12,117 nt of DNA, taken from positions 1 to 12,117 of the forward strand of contig KE647079.1 in the NCBI GenBank assembly GCA_000447185.1. The letters run 5' to 3'. Below the pieces are notes generated by a model, which saw only the letters and a program-made list of their open reading frames with translations, was not told where the DNA came from and made no database searches. Both the position numbers and the translations under genes were made by a program. Source of the DNA: Vairimorpha apis BRL 01. Taxonomy: Eukaryota; Microsporidia; Nosematidae. Of this stretch, positions 1-8,458 are shown piece by piece; the stretch's first letter is position 1, and the number at the start of each line of letters is the position of its first letter.

Positions 1-638
1 GCAAGTTGGGATTTTGTGCTTCCAGAATTAAAAATAGTAGGTGATGCATGAGTATAAACGTTGTTTGATAGCAAACTATAAGTCTCTTTTAAATTTTCAA
101 TATCTTCACCATGTATTTGTAAAGCAACTCTAAGTAGCATATCCTGAGGTCTTTCTATTGTTTTTCCATCAACTGTCAATAAATATGCTCTTTTTAAAGT
201 CAATATAGCAAAATAAGTCCAACTTACATCTTTTGAATAATCAATTAAATTATCAAGCAAATCTTTGTTTTTTATTACCATTTTATAAAACTTCTCAGAA
301 AAAAAATCACCATGTTTATAAATGTATTCAACTTTTTCAGAAAATGTATTGAAAGTTTGATCATATAAATAATCCATTAGAATCTTAGCAGATAATCTAC
401 CATATTTAAAATGTTGTATTGTCATCGATTCTGCAACTTCTGCTGCCCAATTAATAAAATCTTCAAAAGATACATCTTCACATATACCTGACTCAATTTT
501 GCTGAAAAAAAGATCTGCAGACATTTGATTTGTTCCTAATGAATTTATATAAGCTGTATATTTATTTTTAAAAATTTTATATTCATCTTTTTTTAGCTTA
601 TTTGTATTTTTTTCAATTTTATGTATATTAAATTGCAT
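1..638 (-). CDS. RNR1: Ribonucleoside-diphosphate reductase large subunit, N-terminal part (class I, partial at left edge)
   Basis: Reduces ribonucleoside diphosphates to deoxy forms together with a small (R2) subunit; cytosolic, rate-limiting for dNTP supply. I translated the minus strand from ATG at 638; 212 codons are open to the window edge. Residues 51-93 match the second half of the eukaryotic ATP-cone. Residues 162-165 (ERPQ), 'DMLLRVA' (166-172), 'IHGEDI' (175-180) and 'THASPTIFNSG' (196-206) are signature segments of the family, in the usual order and at nearly the same distance from the N-terminus as in animal R1. The catalytic cysteines lie beyond the edge. The start is fixed: the nearest upstream in-frame codon series contains TAA at 662-660 and no other ATG. 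Oddity: the first ~45 residues are Lys/Asn-rich and lack the usual K-R-D/N-G opening of the ATP cone. Identification is by eye but the motifs are strong. Confidence 0.93.
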   Translation of the reverse strand, partial: MQFNIHKIEKNTNKLKKDEYKIFKNKYTAYINSLGTNQMSADLFFSKIESGICEDVSFEDFINWAAEVAESMTIQHFKYGRLSAKILMDYLYDQTFNTFSEKVEYIYKHGDFFSEKFYKMVIKNKDLLDNLIDYSKDVSWTYFAILTLKRAYLLTVDGKTIERPQDMLLRVALQIHGEDIENLKETYSLLSNNVYTHASPTIFNSGSTKSQL

Positions 639-645
639 TAAAGGG
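639..645 (-). promoter_or_regulatory. CCC-like start-proximal signal of the ribonucleotide reductase gene
   Basis: On the minus strand the bases just before the ATG read A-A-C-C-C-T-T-T-A-ATG, with CCC at 645-643. Microsporidian genes commonly carry a CCC- or GGG-like triplet a few bases upstream of the initiator ATG, close to the transcription start, giving very short 5' leaders. It is the only C run in an otherwise A/T-only stretch, which is why I flag it. Neither LRR gene in this window has such a triplet close to its likely start. Function is inferred from the known microsporidian pattern. Confidence 0.5.
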
Positions 646-1669
646 TTTTTATTATTTATTTAAATACTTAAATTTAAATTTTTACATCAAATATTTTGAC
701 ATGTAATAATTTATAAAAATTTAAAAATATATGTAATCATTTAAAATAAATAAATAATTTTTTTTGATAAATAACAAATATAATATTTTAATTTAATTTT
801 TTCTTTGTTAATAAAATTTTTTATTTACAGCCAAAATGAAAACTTTATATAAAATTTAAAAACTAATTTTAAAATTTTTAAGAATAAAAGTTAAAATATT
901 TATTTTATTTCTTTTATCTTGTAATAAAAAAACATTCATTAATAATCATATTTAAAAACTTAAATAAATTTTTTTTGATACAATTTAATTCGAAAATTTC
1001 TATTATTTGAAATATATTAATTTTATATAACAAAAAAAATCTTTATATAAAAACTAAATATTAAAATAAATAAATAAATTTTACAAAATTTTATTATATT
1101 TTAATGATTATTAAAATTAAAACTAAAAATTATCTATTTTTATGAAATACAAAATATTTTGTTTGCGTTATAATTTATTTTAAATGATGCATTTATAATA
1201 ATTAATAAAGATTTAAGATTGTCAACAAAAAAATAAATTTATATATCATTTATAATAATTTATAGAATTAAGAATTAAAAAATGAATTGTAAAATTTGAT
1301 TTATTTTTTTTTAAAATTATTAACAATTTTTCTTAAAAATTTAAAAAATTAAAAAAATTATACAATATTTAATTTTATTTTTATGAATAATATAATATTT
1401 TTAATTATTAATAAAATTTATATAAATTATACTATTAATAAAATTTAAAGTGTAATTAATAAATAAATATTACTATATTAAACATTTTATAAAGATAATT
1501 ATACATTTGATCATAAATAATTATGTTTTATGTTAAAATTATTTGAAATTTTTGATATCAATTAAAGTTTTAATTAATGTGATTATTTATTTAAAAGATA
1601 AGTTCATATGTTTTTGTTTGCATTTGAATTATAATTATATCTATATATTTTTTTTAGATATGTTAAAAA
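646..1669. other. AT-rich intergenic region, no gene seen
   Basis: About 1 kb of A/T homopolymer-rich sequence between the ribonucleotide reductase start and the LRR region. All six frames are cut by frequent stops. I see no tRNA-like box B, no rRNA-like stretch and no convincing repeat beyond short A/T words. It must contain the promoter of the reductase gene on its left side. Confidence 0.7.
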
Positions 1670-1858
1670 ATGCAATTAGATTTAATAATTAACAATTTAT
1701 ATCAAAAACTATATTTAAATTTTATCAAAAATACTTTTTATGCTGTAAATCTTCTAAAAATTACGTTTAATCTAAAAATTAGATCTTTATGTATAAAAAA
1801 TAACACATGTCAAATAATAGATTGTTGCGTAATTGATTCGACAAGACAAATAAAATAA
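1670..1858 (+). other. Doubtful 62-codon open frame in phase with the downstream LRR gene
   Basis: Open from ATG 1670 to TAA 1856-1858, preceded in frame by TAA at 1664-1666. The product would be rich in Ile, Leu, Asn and Lys with four Cys near the end (residues 41, 47, 52, 53), and I recognise no family. It lies in the same frame as the LRR gene: only six codons (TAA plus five sense codons) separate its last codon from ATG 1874. It could therefore be an N-terminal extension cut off by a nonsense codon, or simply a chance frame; in DNA this poor in G and C one such frame in the noncoding part of the window would not be surprising. I regard expression as a separate protein as unlikely. Confidence 0.2.
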
Positions 1859-1873
1859 AAGTTTTCAAAAAAC

Positions 1874-3137
1874 ATGTTTTATTGGTGTCAAAAATCAGTT
1901 TTTTTTCCTATAAAAAAAATTATTCAATTTATAACTATGGGACAGATGTCTAGTAATTTTAAAAAGAAGACCGTAATCGGTAGATCAAACATTACTGCAC
2001 CTGAAATATATGCCCTATATAATTTAGAAGATAAAACTAAATTTTTTAGTTCTGTACAAAATAAGAACTTACCAATGGATTTAATATTAAATTATAAGAT
2101 AAGAAAAATTAATTATAAAATTTTTGAAAAATTAAAAAAATCGCCATCAATTATTACTAAAAATAATTTTATAAAATCTAACTATTTAGAAGCAATTAAA
2201 GACCCAATTTATTTGGCACAAAATACATTGAAAGCAGCCAAAAGAAATGAAGATATTAATTATAGTGTACAAGATAATGGAAAATTGTTAATTATATGTA
2301 AGTCTAATATTTTTGAACTTTATGATAATTTTAAAGAACTTAAAGCATTGGTCTCAATGCAGCTTTGTTGTAATTATATATATAAAATACCTCCTTCAAT
2401 TAGAAATCTTCAAAATTTAAAAACTTTGGTTTTATATAGAAATCAATTAAGAAACCTTCCAGATGAAATTTGCGATTTAAAAAATCTTTTGGTATTAGAT
2501 GTTTCTTACAATTTTTAGAAGATCTACCACAAAATTTTATTCTACTTAATTACTTAATCATTTAAATCTAGAAAATAATTGTTTTGAAAAATTACCAGTA
2601 ATTATTAGTAAATTACAATCTTTAAAACTACTTAATATCTTAAATAATAATTTTAAAACAATTCCTTTAGAAATATTAAAAATGCCATTTTTAATGGAAT
2701 TTTTTACTAACGTATCTAATCATATAGAAGAAAATTTTCAACAAAACGGAGAATTTTCATTAAAAGAAATTTGTTCAAGAAATCTAATAAGAAACAATTT
2801 AAAAGTTTCAAAATATATTGATAAACCTTTAATTAAATATTTGTCGGATGTTGAAGAGTGTGGTTTTTGTGGAGGACCTCTTTTTGAATATTATTTTGAT
2901 GTTTATACTATGCAATATTGGGAAGGTTCTTTTTTACCAATAAATTATAAAATTTGTAAAAAACATTACTCTACACATGAAAAAAGAATTTATACGCTTT
3001 TTTCAAGAGAGCATAAAACTATTCCTTATAAACTTTTATTCGAATTAAATTCTAGCGTAAATGACATTTTTATTAAAAGTCCTAAATGTTATAATAAAAA
3101 TTATGTTTTTATTCCAAGAATAACGGGATTAATTTAA
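1874..3137 (+). pseudogene. LRR protein with C-terminal Cys/His module, broken by two frameshifts
   Basis: Three reading frames join into one LRR protein. The first runs from ATG 1874 to TAG 2516-2518; the LRR pattern continues one frame back (from 2515) to TAA 2563-2565, and one frame back again (from 2562) to TAA 3135-3137. Each junction looks like one lost base, first in a T run and then in a T/A run. Residues ~1-145 from ATG 1874 are not LRR; roughly five 23-residue repeats follow (from about residue 148), with typical 'LxxLxxLxLxxNxLxxLP' spacing. The C-terminal 150 residues contain 'SLKEIC', CxxC at 2859-2870 (C-G-F-C, then GGPLF) and CxxH at 2955-2966 (C-K-K-H), probably a metal-binding module. 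Such LRR proteins serve as protein-binding scaffolds; the partner is unknown. ATG 1937 is a better start than 1874: it gives about 400 residues, like the LRR gene at 7247, and an N-myristoylation-type opening. The product could be a pseudogene, or intact with sequencing errors in homopolymers. Confidence 0.75.
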
Positions 3138-4880
3138 AAAAATGTTAGATAATTTCAAAGATAAAGGAAGGAGTTTGAACTTTAGAAATATAGACGATTT
3201 TTTTATTTTTAATTTTTATTGTATTTATTTTCTTTTGTTTTTTAAACTAAAAAATATTTTATTATATTTTGTTTTAATACTTTTAATTTGAAATACAAAT
3301 TTTTTTTATATAATTTAAATCCCTAATTATAATCAAATATTACATATCAAAATTATTTAACAATATTCTTAAACTCAATTAATATTTTTAAATTTTGTTG
3401 TTTATATAATATGGCTCATTTTACAATTTAATATTATTTATATACAAAAAAATATCATTTAAGGCATCATGAAATTTTATTATTTAAAAAGTAGTAATTT
3501 TAAAATAAAAAATAGAAAATAAATATTTTATTGTTATATACTATAAATTTTAAAAAAAAATTTTATTGCTTGTTAAATTACTACGAAAACTATTTAAAAT
3601 GCATATCTTAATATTTAATTTTTACAAAAATCAAATAACTTTTTCATTTGTTTATAAAATGTTAAAATGATAATTGTACAATTATATTATTTTACAAATT
3701 AAAAAACAATAAAATTCTTTACATAAATTGAAGAAAATTTTTTTAAAATATAAATATAATATTTGTAAGTTTAATTGAGATTTGTTTGACATGTTTTTTT
3801 TAAAACTATAATTGTATCATATAATAATTTTAGAACAGTTTTATTATGATATTAGACTGGTAAAACTCAAGTTTACTGATGTTATTAGATATTTGAATAT
3901 TTTGTTTTTTTATAAATAAAAATAGAATGCAAATAAATTCTGTTATTAATTAAAAAAATATTGTGACATATTTGAATATTTATATATTTTAAATAAAAAG
4001 TTACTTATTTCAAAAATATTAAAACATTAATTTTAATCTTCATTATTAAAAATACCTGATGTATATGTATTAAATAAAAATTTTAAACTTTTTTATATAA
4101 ATGTTTTGAGGTTTTGAATAATTAAAAAACAGTATAAGTTTTTAGATAAAAATGTAATTCAACCCATCAATAAAGTACTTTAAATATTGCATAATGCAAG
4201 AAAATTCGAATAATCAAATGATTTCATAAAAAATGATAATTTAAATCTTGTATATATTATAGTATATAAAAAAATATTGAAAAAATTGTATTTATGTATA
4301 ATATTTTTGATATTGAAATTAATTTGTTAAATTCTATTTAAAGTATGTTTCGTCTTGATAATACACTAAAAAACGTTAATATTTTTTAAAAATTCTTATT
4401 TAAAATGAAATCTTAAATTTTAATTTTATTAAGCAAATACTTATTTTATCAAAATATTATAAAATATATTTTAAACAATTTCTAAATTGTTTTTGAATAA
4501 TTTTTACTATAGAAAACAAACAAACATTTAAAATATTATATAATTATCTAGTTAAAATTTGAATAGTAAATAAGATTCATAATCAAAAACATAAAAATAT
4601 AATAAATGATAATACAAATTACGATCCAGTTATTTAATTTTAAAAAAACATAATAGATTTAGAAAAAAATACATAAGCTTGTTTTTAAATTAAACATAAT
4701 AAATGTTATATATATTATGATATTTTTAAAGTCAAAATTTTGGTTATAATAAAAAGCTAGATATATAAATTTTATAAAATTTACTTTCAATTAATTTATT
4801 TTTTATTAATATTATAAAATATAAAAATAATTTAAAAATAAATTATATAACTTAATTTCATAGTTTAATGAGGTATATAT
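3138..4880. other. AT-rich intergenic region, no gene seen
   Basis: About 1.7 kb with dense stops in all frames and long A/T runs. The only small frame I noticed is a 49-codon one at 3142-3291, directly behind the LRR stop, whose second half is low-complexity Phe/Leu/Ile; I do not call it. No tRNA or structured RNA was recognised. The composition changes abruptly near 4880, where the retrotransposon relic begins. Confidence 0.7.
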
Positions 4881-4883
4881 TAC

Positions 4884-6340
4884 TTAACATTTCATTTTCG
4901 CAGCTAAAGTCCCCAAGTTTTGATTATTGTTGCAAATCATCTCCTCTAAATTACAGTTTTTGAGGTTATTATGGCTTACAAGTGCGTCTAAATCTTCCTT
5001 TTTATACAAATCACAGTTGACAGAACTCTATGAGTTTGAATTTATTATTCTATTCACTGTCTTTTCCATCTCTTCCTCTCCAGCTTCATCTCGATTGAAT
5101 TCTCGTTTTTGATCCAGATAGATAGACTCCAGGGTATTTTTCAAACTATAGATTGTATATAAGCTTCTAGTATGGGTCGGATTCCAAGTTCTCTGATGTA
5201 ATTATTGTGAAATTTGTTCGTCACGCCGTCCCATTTCATTACTTACGGCACAATTTTTGTTGTGGAATTATGGATAAGGCTTAGTTAATTAACTTATAAT
5301 TCATATTTCCTCAACTTCTCGTTCTCAACTATGGATAGTCGATCCTGATTGATTATACCAATTTTGACAATAATAATCTACTTTTCTTTTTACCCAAAAC
5401 CAAGATATAAGGCTTTTTATGAGCGACTTTAATATCAGTGGCTATCCTTGTGTCCACACGGATTTAAAATTGCTTCATTTTTATGATCTCTTGTACTGAA
5501 TGACTCTTGATTTTCTTTAAGCCATACTTGTTGCACAAAAGAAGGTGTATACATCTAACAACCTTATTATGTCTTCTGACATAATCGTAGCCCAGCATGC
5601 GATCACATCTTGTTGCATAAAGTCTACAGTTCTTTTATGTTTCCTACAATGGGAGCAGATTGTCTCTTGTCTAAATAACATGTTTCTTCCAGCAGAAAGC
5701 AGTATGTTGCTTCAGCATTGCCTGATTATTTCCACACTTTAGCTATCAGTAAAGACCCTTAAATGCAAATTAGTTCATTCACTCAGGCTTCGTAAAACTT
5801 TCCAAGATTGGTTTGCTTTTTTTCGCTGTACAAAGCTAATTTCCGGGCCTCGACTAGGGATTTTATGCTTAAGCGTCTTTCAATGTCATACTTGAGTCCG
5901 AAGTACCTCCCAATAAGTATCAAGTGTAATCCATGCGTTTATTTTATTTTCGGTATAGCAGCTCTCATAAGGAAACTATTTTTAGTTTTTTCGAACAACT
6001 TATACATATTAAAAGCATGCATTTACTTATATGTTCTATATTTACAATTCATCTGCCCATTTCTACCTTGAAAGGAAACCTCTCTCCTTGCATACAGGTT
6101 GTAAGTGAACATGGTGGTTAATGAGTACCTGTCGTATATCATGATCTAGTCTGTTAAATTCGATGAGTTCAAGTTTCAAAAGTCTAAAATAATAATTAAT
6201 AACAGATATCGCATGCTCGTTTATGGCACGAATTATATTCTTATTATTCAGCTTTGTTTCGCATAGCCGCTTTACGTGTTTAATATCTTGTTCTTACCTT
6301 TTAAAGTTTCTATCGTTTAACAGAATAACCAAATAACAAA
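4884..6340 (-). mobile_element. Decayed, 5'-truncated R4/Dong-like (R2 superfamily) non-LTR retrotransposon
   Basis: The minus strand translates, with several frame changes and stops, into the C-terminal half of a restriction-like-endonuclease LINE protein. In order: a post-RT helical (thumb) segment with 'AINEHAISVINYYF' and 'HHVHLQP' (about 6293-6066); a remnant of 'GRGLxNIEH' reading 'IVNIEH' (about 6048-6031); 'KLFEKTKNSF' and 'IKSLVEARK' (about 6000-5835); a zinc-knuckle-like 'CSHCRKHKRTVDF' (about 5665-5625); 'YDYVRRHNKVVRCIH' (5589-5545), the RHN endonuclease motif; 'HKKPYI' (5418-5401), the PD motif position; 'EKLRKYEL' (about 5325-5301); 'MKWDGVTNKFH' (5239-5207); 'EAYIQSIV' (about 5167-5144); and a C-terminal tail ending at TAA 4886-4884. 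The reverse transcriptase palm is absent, so it is truncated at the 5' end, as is usual for target-primed insertions. G+C is clearly higher than in the surroundings. Small plus-strand frames inside (for example 4927-5112, 5545-5742 and 5808-6071) are antisense shadows. Confidence 0.88.
5401..5598 (-). pseudogene. Restriction-like endonuclease domain of the retrotransposon, inactivated
   Basis: Within the element, codons from 5598 down read in one frame through the endonuclease core: 'LGYDYVRRHN' with the RHN motif at 5574-5566, then 'LLLCNKYGLK', 'SHSVQEII', 'IRVDTRI' and the K-P-D region. In R2/R4-type elements this domain nicks the target DNA to prime reverse transcription. Here a TAA interrupts it (about 5466-5464), the Asp expected after K-P is Tyr (codon TAT, 5409-5407), and the following conserved Asp position appears to be Gly. 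All three changes argue against activity. The ~20-residue blocks on each side still align to the family pattern in one frame, so decay is mainly by point mutation in this part. Confidence 0.8.
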
Positions 6341-7246
6341 ATCATGTATTTGTAAATTTTAACTTATTTATATCTTTATGAAAATTATTCGTTAGAAAAA
6401 ATGTATATAAAATTTATTTTGTTCGTATCATTTTTAAAGGTAAAATTTTTTTAATAAATATATATAATTAGTTTTATGAACTTATTTTATGTTTTTAATC
6501 ATATTAAAATTCTAATTTTTAAAATTTTTTTAGAATTCATAAATTTTAATTATTTGTGTTAAAAATAGTTTTTAGATTCATAAAAATCTTTATTAGTTTT
6601 TAAATATTCTGGTATTAGAATTATCAATTTTTATACAACATTATATACCATAAATATGATTTAAAATATATGTAATATAAAAAAATGCAATTTTTTGAAA
6701 TTTAAACAAATTAAAATTTATAAAAGTATTATTATTTTTAACAATGAAAAAATATCAAAGTTATACTGACAAAATTGAATTAGAATTGCATACTATTAAA
6801 TACATGAAATAAGCTAATTTAATAAAAAAAACTTTTTATTTTGTCTTTAAATAAAATTAATCATAGCTCAAAACTTTAAAACTTTTGTTATTCGGTTCTT
6901 AACTATAATATTTGTATATAAAAATGTAAAATAAAAGTTTTTTATCTGGATAAAATAAGTATTGAAATGTATGTATATATTATTTAATTGAAATTTAATC
7001 TAAATATTTTTAAATTTATCTAACTATATTATAAAAATTAATCAAGATTAATACAAAATGTTTTGAATTTTAAATAATTATTAAAAAAATTTATTTTGGA
7101 TTAATTTATTAAATTATATGAATTTTAATTTTTTATTTGTTTTAAGATAATTTCAATCATTTAAAATAAAAATAAATCGTATTTGAAACTAAAAACAACT
7201 TAAAACAAATAATTTATATAAAATTTTAAATTGCATAAATATTTTA
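6341..7246. other. AT-rich intergenic region upstream of the second LRR gene
   Basis: About 0.9 kb returning to very high A+T right after the retrotransposon relic. No open frame, tRNA or structured element stands out. The last 60 bases before ATG 7247 contain a TAAAATTTTAAATT stretch, loosely like the AAATTT-type motifs reported near microsporidian starts, but no CCC or GGG triplet. Given the background composition I give that similarity little weight. Confidence 0.65.
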
Positions 7247-8458
7247 ATGGCAGAAATTGTAAGTACGGATTTTTCTAAATGTAACCTGGATGAAATTCAA
7301 TACACTGAAATCAATTTTAAAACGAGTTGGTTAATAATATCGGATAATAAATTAAGGAAAATACAAGATGATATAAAAAATTTAAAATTTTTAACAAGAC
7401 TTGCTGCAAACGATAATAGAATATCTGATATTAGTCCAAAAATTTGTAATTTAACAAATTTAACTTGGGTTGATTTTACAAGAAATAAACTAAAAAGTAT
7501 TCCAAAAGAATTTCACAATTTACAAAAAGTTACAGGATTAGGATTAAGTGAAAATGAATTCGATGAAATACCTGAAAATATTTTTAAAATGGTAAATTTA
7601 AGAAAATTTGGTTTCTTTAGCAACAAAGTAAAGTCAATTCATAGAGATATAAGGCTTCTTAAAAATTTAATTAAATTAGATTTATCCAATAATTTCATTA
7701 AAATTTTACCGGAAGAAATATGTGATTTAACATATTTAAACTGGCTAAATTTATCAAATAATAAATTAGAAAAATTACCAAACAATATGAATAAATTAAT
7801 ACATTTGGAAGAATTGGGATTAGGAATGAATAAACTTACAAAATTACCTAAGTTAGACAAATTGTGTAAATTAAAAATTTTACCACTTTTTAAAAATAAT
7901 TTGACCGAAGTTGAAGATTCAATAAGATATTGTAGAAGCATTGAAAAATTAGATTTTAGTGATAATAAAATAAAAAAATTACCAGATTTTTTACTCAAAC
8001 TTGGTAGTTTAAGATATCTTAATTGTAAAGGTAATTTAATTGAACAAATAGATGATGAAAATTTAGAATACATAAATTCAAAAATTAATTTGATAGATCT
8101 TAGTGAAAACTTGCTTACATGTGTTCCTTTTAAATTTTTTAAAGTTTTTAATAATCTTACTACGATTAAACTTGAAGACAATCCTTATAAATATAAAAAA
8201 AATATTATGCCCAAAAAAATTTCTTTACTAGAAAAATGCTATAATAAACTAATGAATATTAATACAAATATTAGTCCTAGTATAAATATTTTATTTAATA
8301 GAATAAGAATATGCGATTTATGTGAAAAATATTTTGTTAATGAACCGTATTTAATTTATAATTCTAATAGTTTAGAAGAAGAACATTTTATTTTTGTTGT
8401 AGAAAAAACTTGCTGCAGCATAAAGTGTTATAAAAAAGAAACATTAATTAACAAATAG
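7247..8458 (+). CDS. Leucine-rich repeat protein with C-terminal Cys-rich module
   Basis: An intact 403-residue protein. Residues ~26-315 are about twelve to thirteen LRRs of the 23-residue type; clear examples are 'LDLSNNFIKILPEEI' (144-158) and 'LNLSNNKLEKLP' (167-178). The repeat starting near 'LPKLDKLCKLK' is one residue short. The C-terminal ~85 residues carry 'SLLEKCYNKL' (326-335), CxxC at 356-359 (C-D-L-C) and C389-C390-x3-C394, a likely zinc-type site closing the LRR solenoid. No signal peptide or membrane segment is visible, so it is probably cytosolic or nuclear. LRR proteins of this kind are binding scaffolds; the partner and pathway are unknown. Size and C-terminal layout match the broken LRR gene at 1874-3137, on the same strand, suggesting two members of one family flanking the transposon relic. 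ATG 7247 is the first ATG of the frame. No homologue search was possible; the LRR assignment is secure. Confidence 0.93.
   Translation: MAEIVSTDFSKCNLDEIQYTEINFKTSWLIISDNKLRKIQDDIKNLKFLTRLAANDNRISDISPKICNLTNLTWVDFTRNKLKSIPKEFHNLQKVTGLGLSENEFDEIPENIFKMVNLRKFGFFSNKVKSIHRDIRLLKNLIKLDLSNNFIKILPEEICDLTYLNWLNLSNNKLEKLPNNMNKLIHLEELGLGMNKLTKLPKLDKLCKLKILPLFKNNLTEVEDSIRYCRSIEKLDFSDNKIKKLPDFLLKLGSLRYLNCKGNLIEQIDDENLEYINSKINLIDLSENLLTCVPFKFFKVFNNLTTIKLEDNPYKYKKNIMPKKISLLEKCYNKLMNINTNISPSINILFNRIRICDLCEKYFVNEPYLIYNSNSLEEEHFIFVVEKTCCSIKCYKKETLINK

Noticed and set aside
2490..2565. An intron explaining the frame changes in the LRR gene
   Set aside because: The LRR pattern continues through the interval without a gap, so nothing can be removed without deleting repeat positions; no typical donor/acceptor pair is present.
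3142..3291. 49-codon plus-strand frame just after the LRR stop, with a hydrophobic second half
   Set aside because: The Phe/Leu/Ile run follows from T-rich DNA; there is no start signal and no family match. It could be chance.
4927..6121. Several 61-87 codon plus-strand frames (4927-5112, 5545-5742, 5808-6071, 5933-6121)
   Set aside because: All are antisense to the retrotransposon protein remnant on the minus strand, and none shows a recognisable motif.
6880..6905. GTTATTCGGTTCTTAAC, slightly like a tRNA T-arm
   Set aside because: No matching acceptor, D-arm or anticodon stem could be built around it.
7639..8181. 180-codon open frame on the minus strand
   Set aside because: It lies entirely antisense to the intact LRR gene 7247-8458; its Ser/Leu/Phe-rich sequence is what the complement of Leu/Asn/Lys codons produces.
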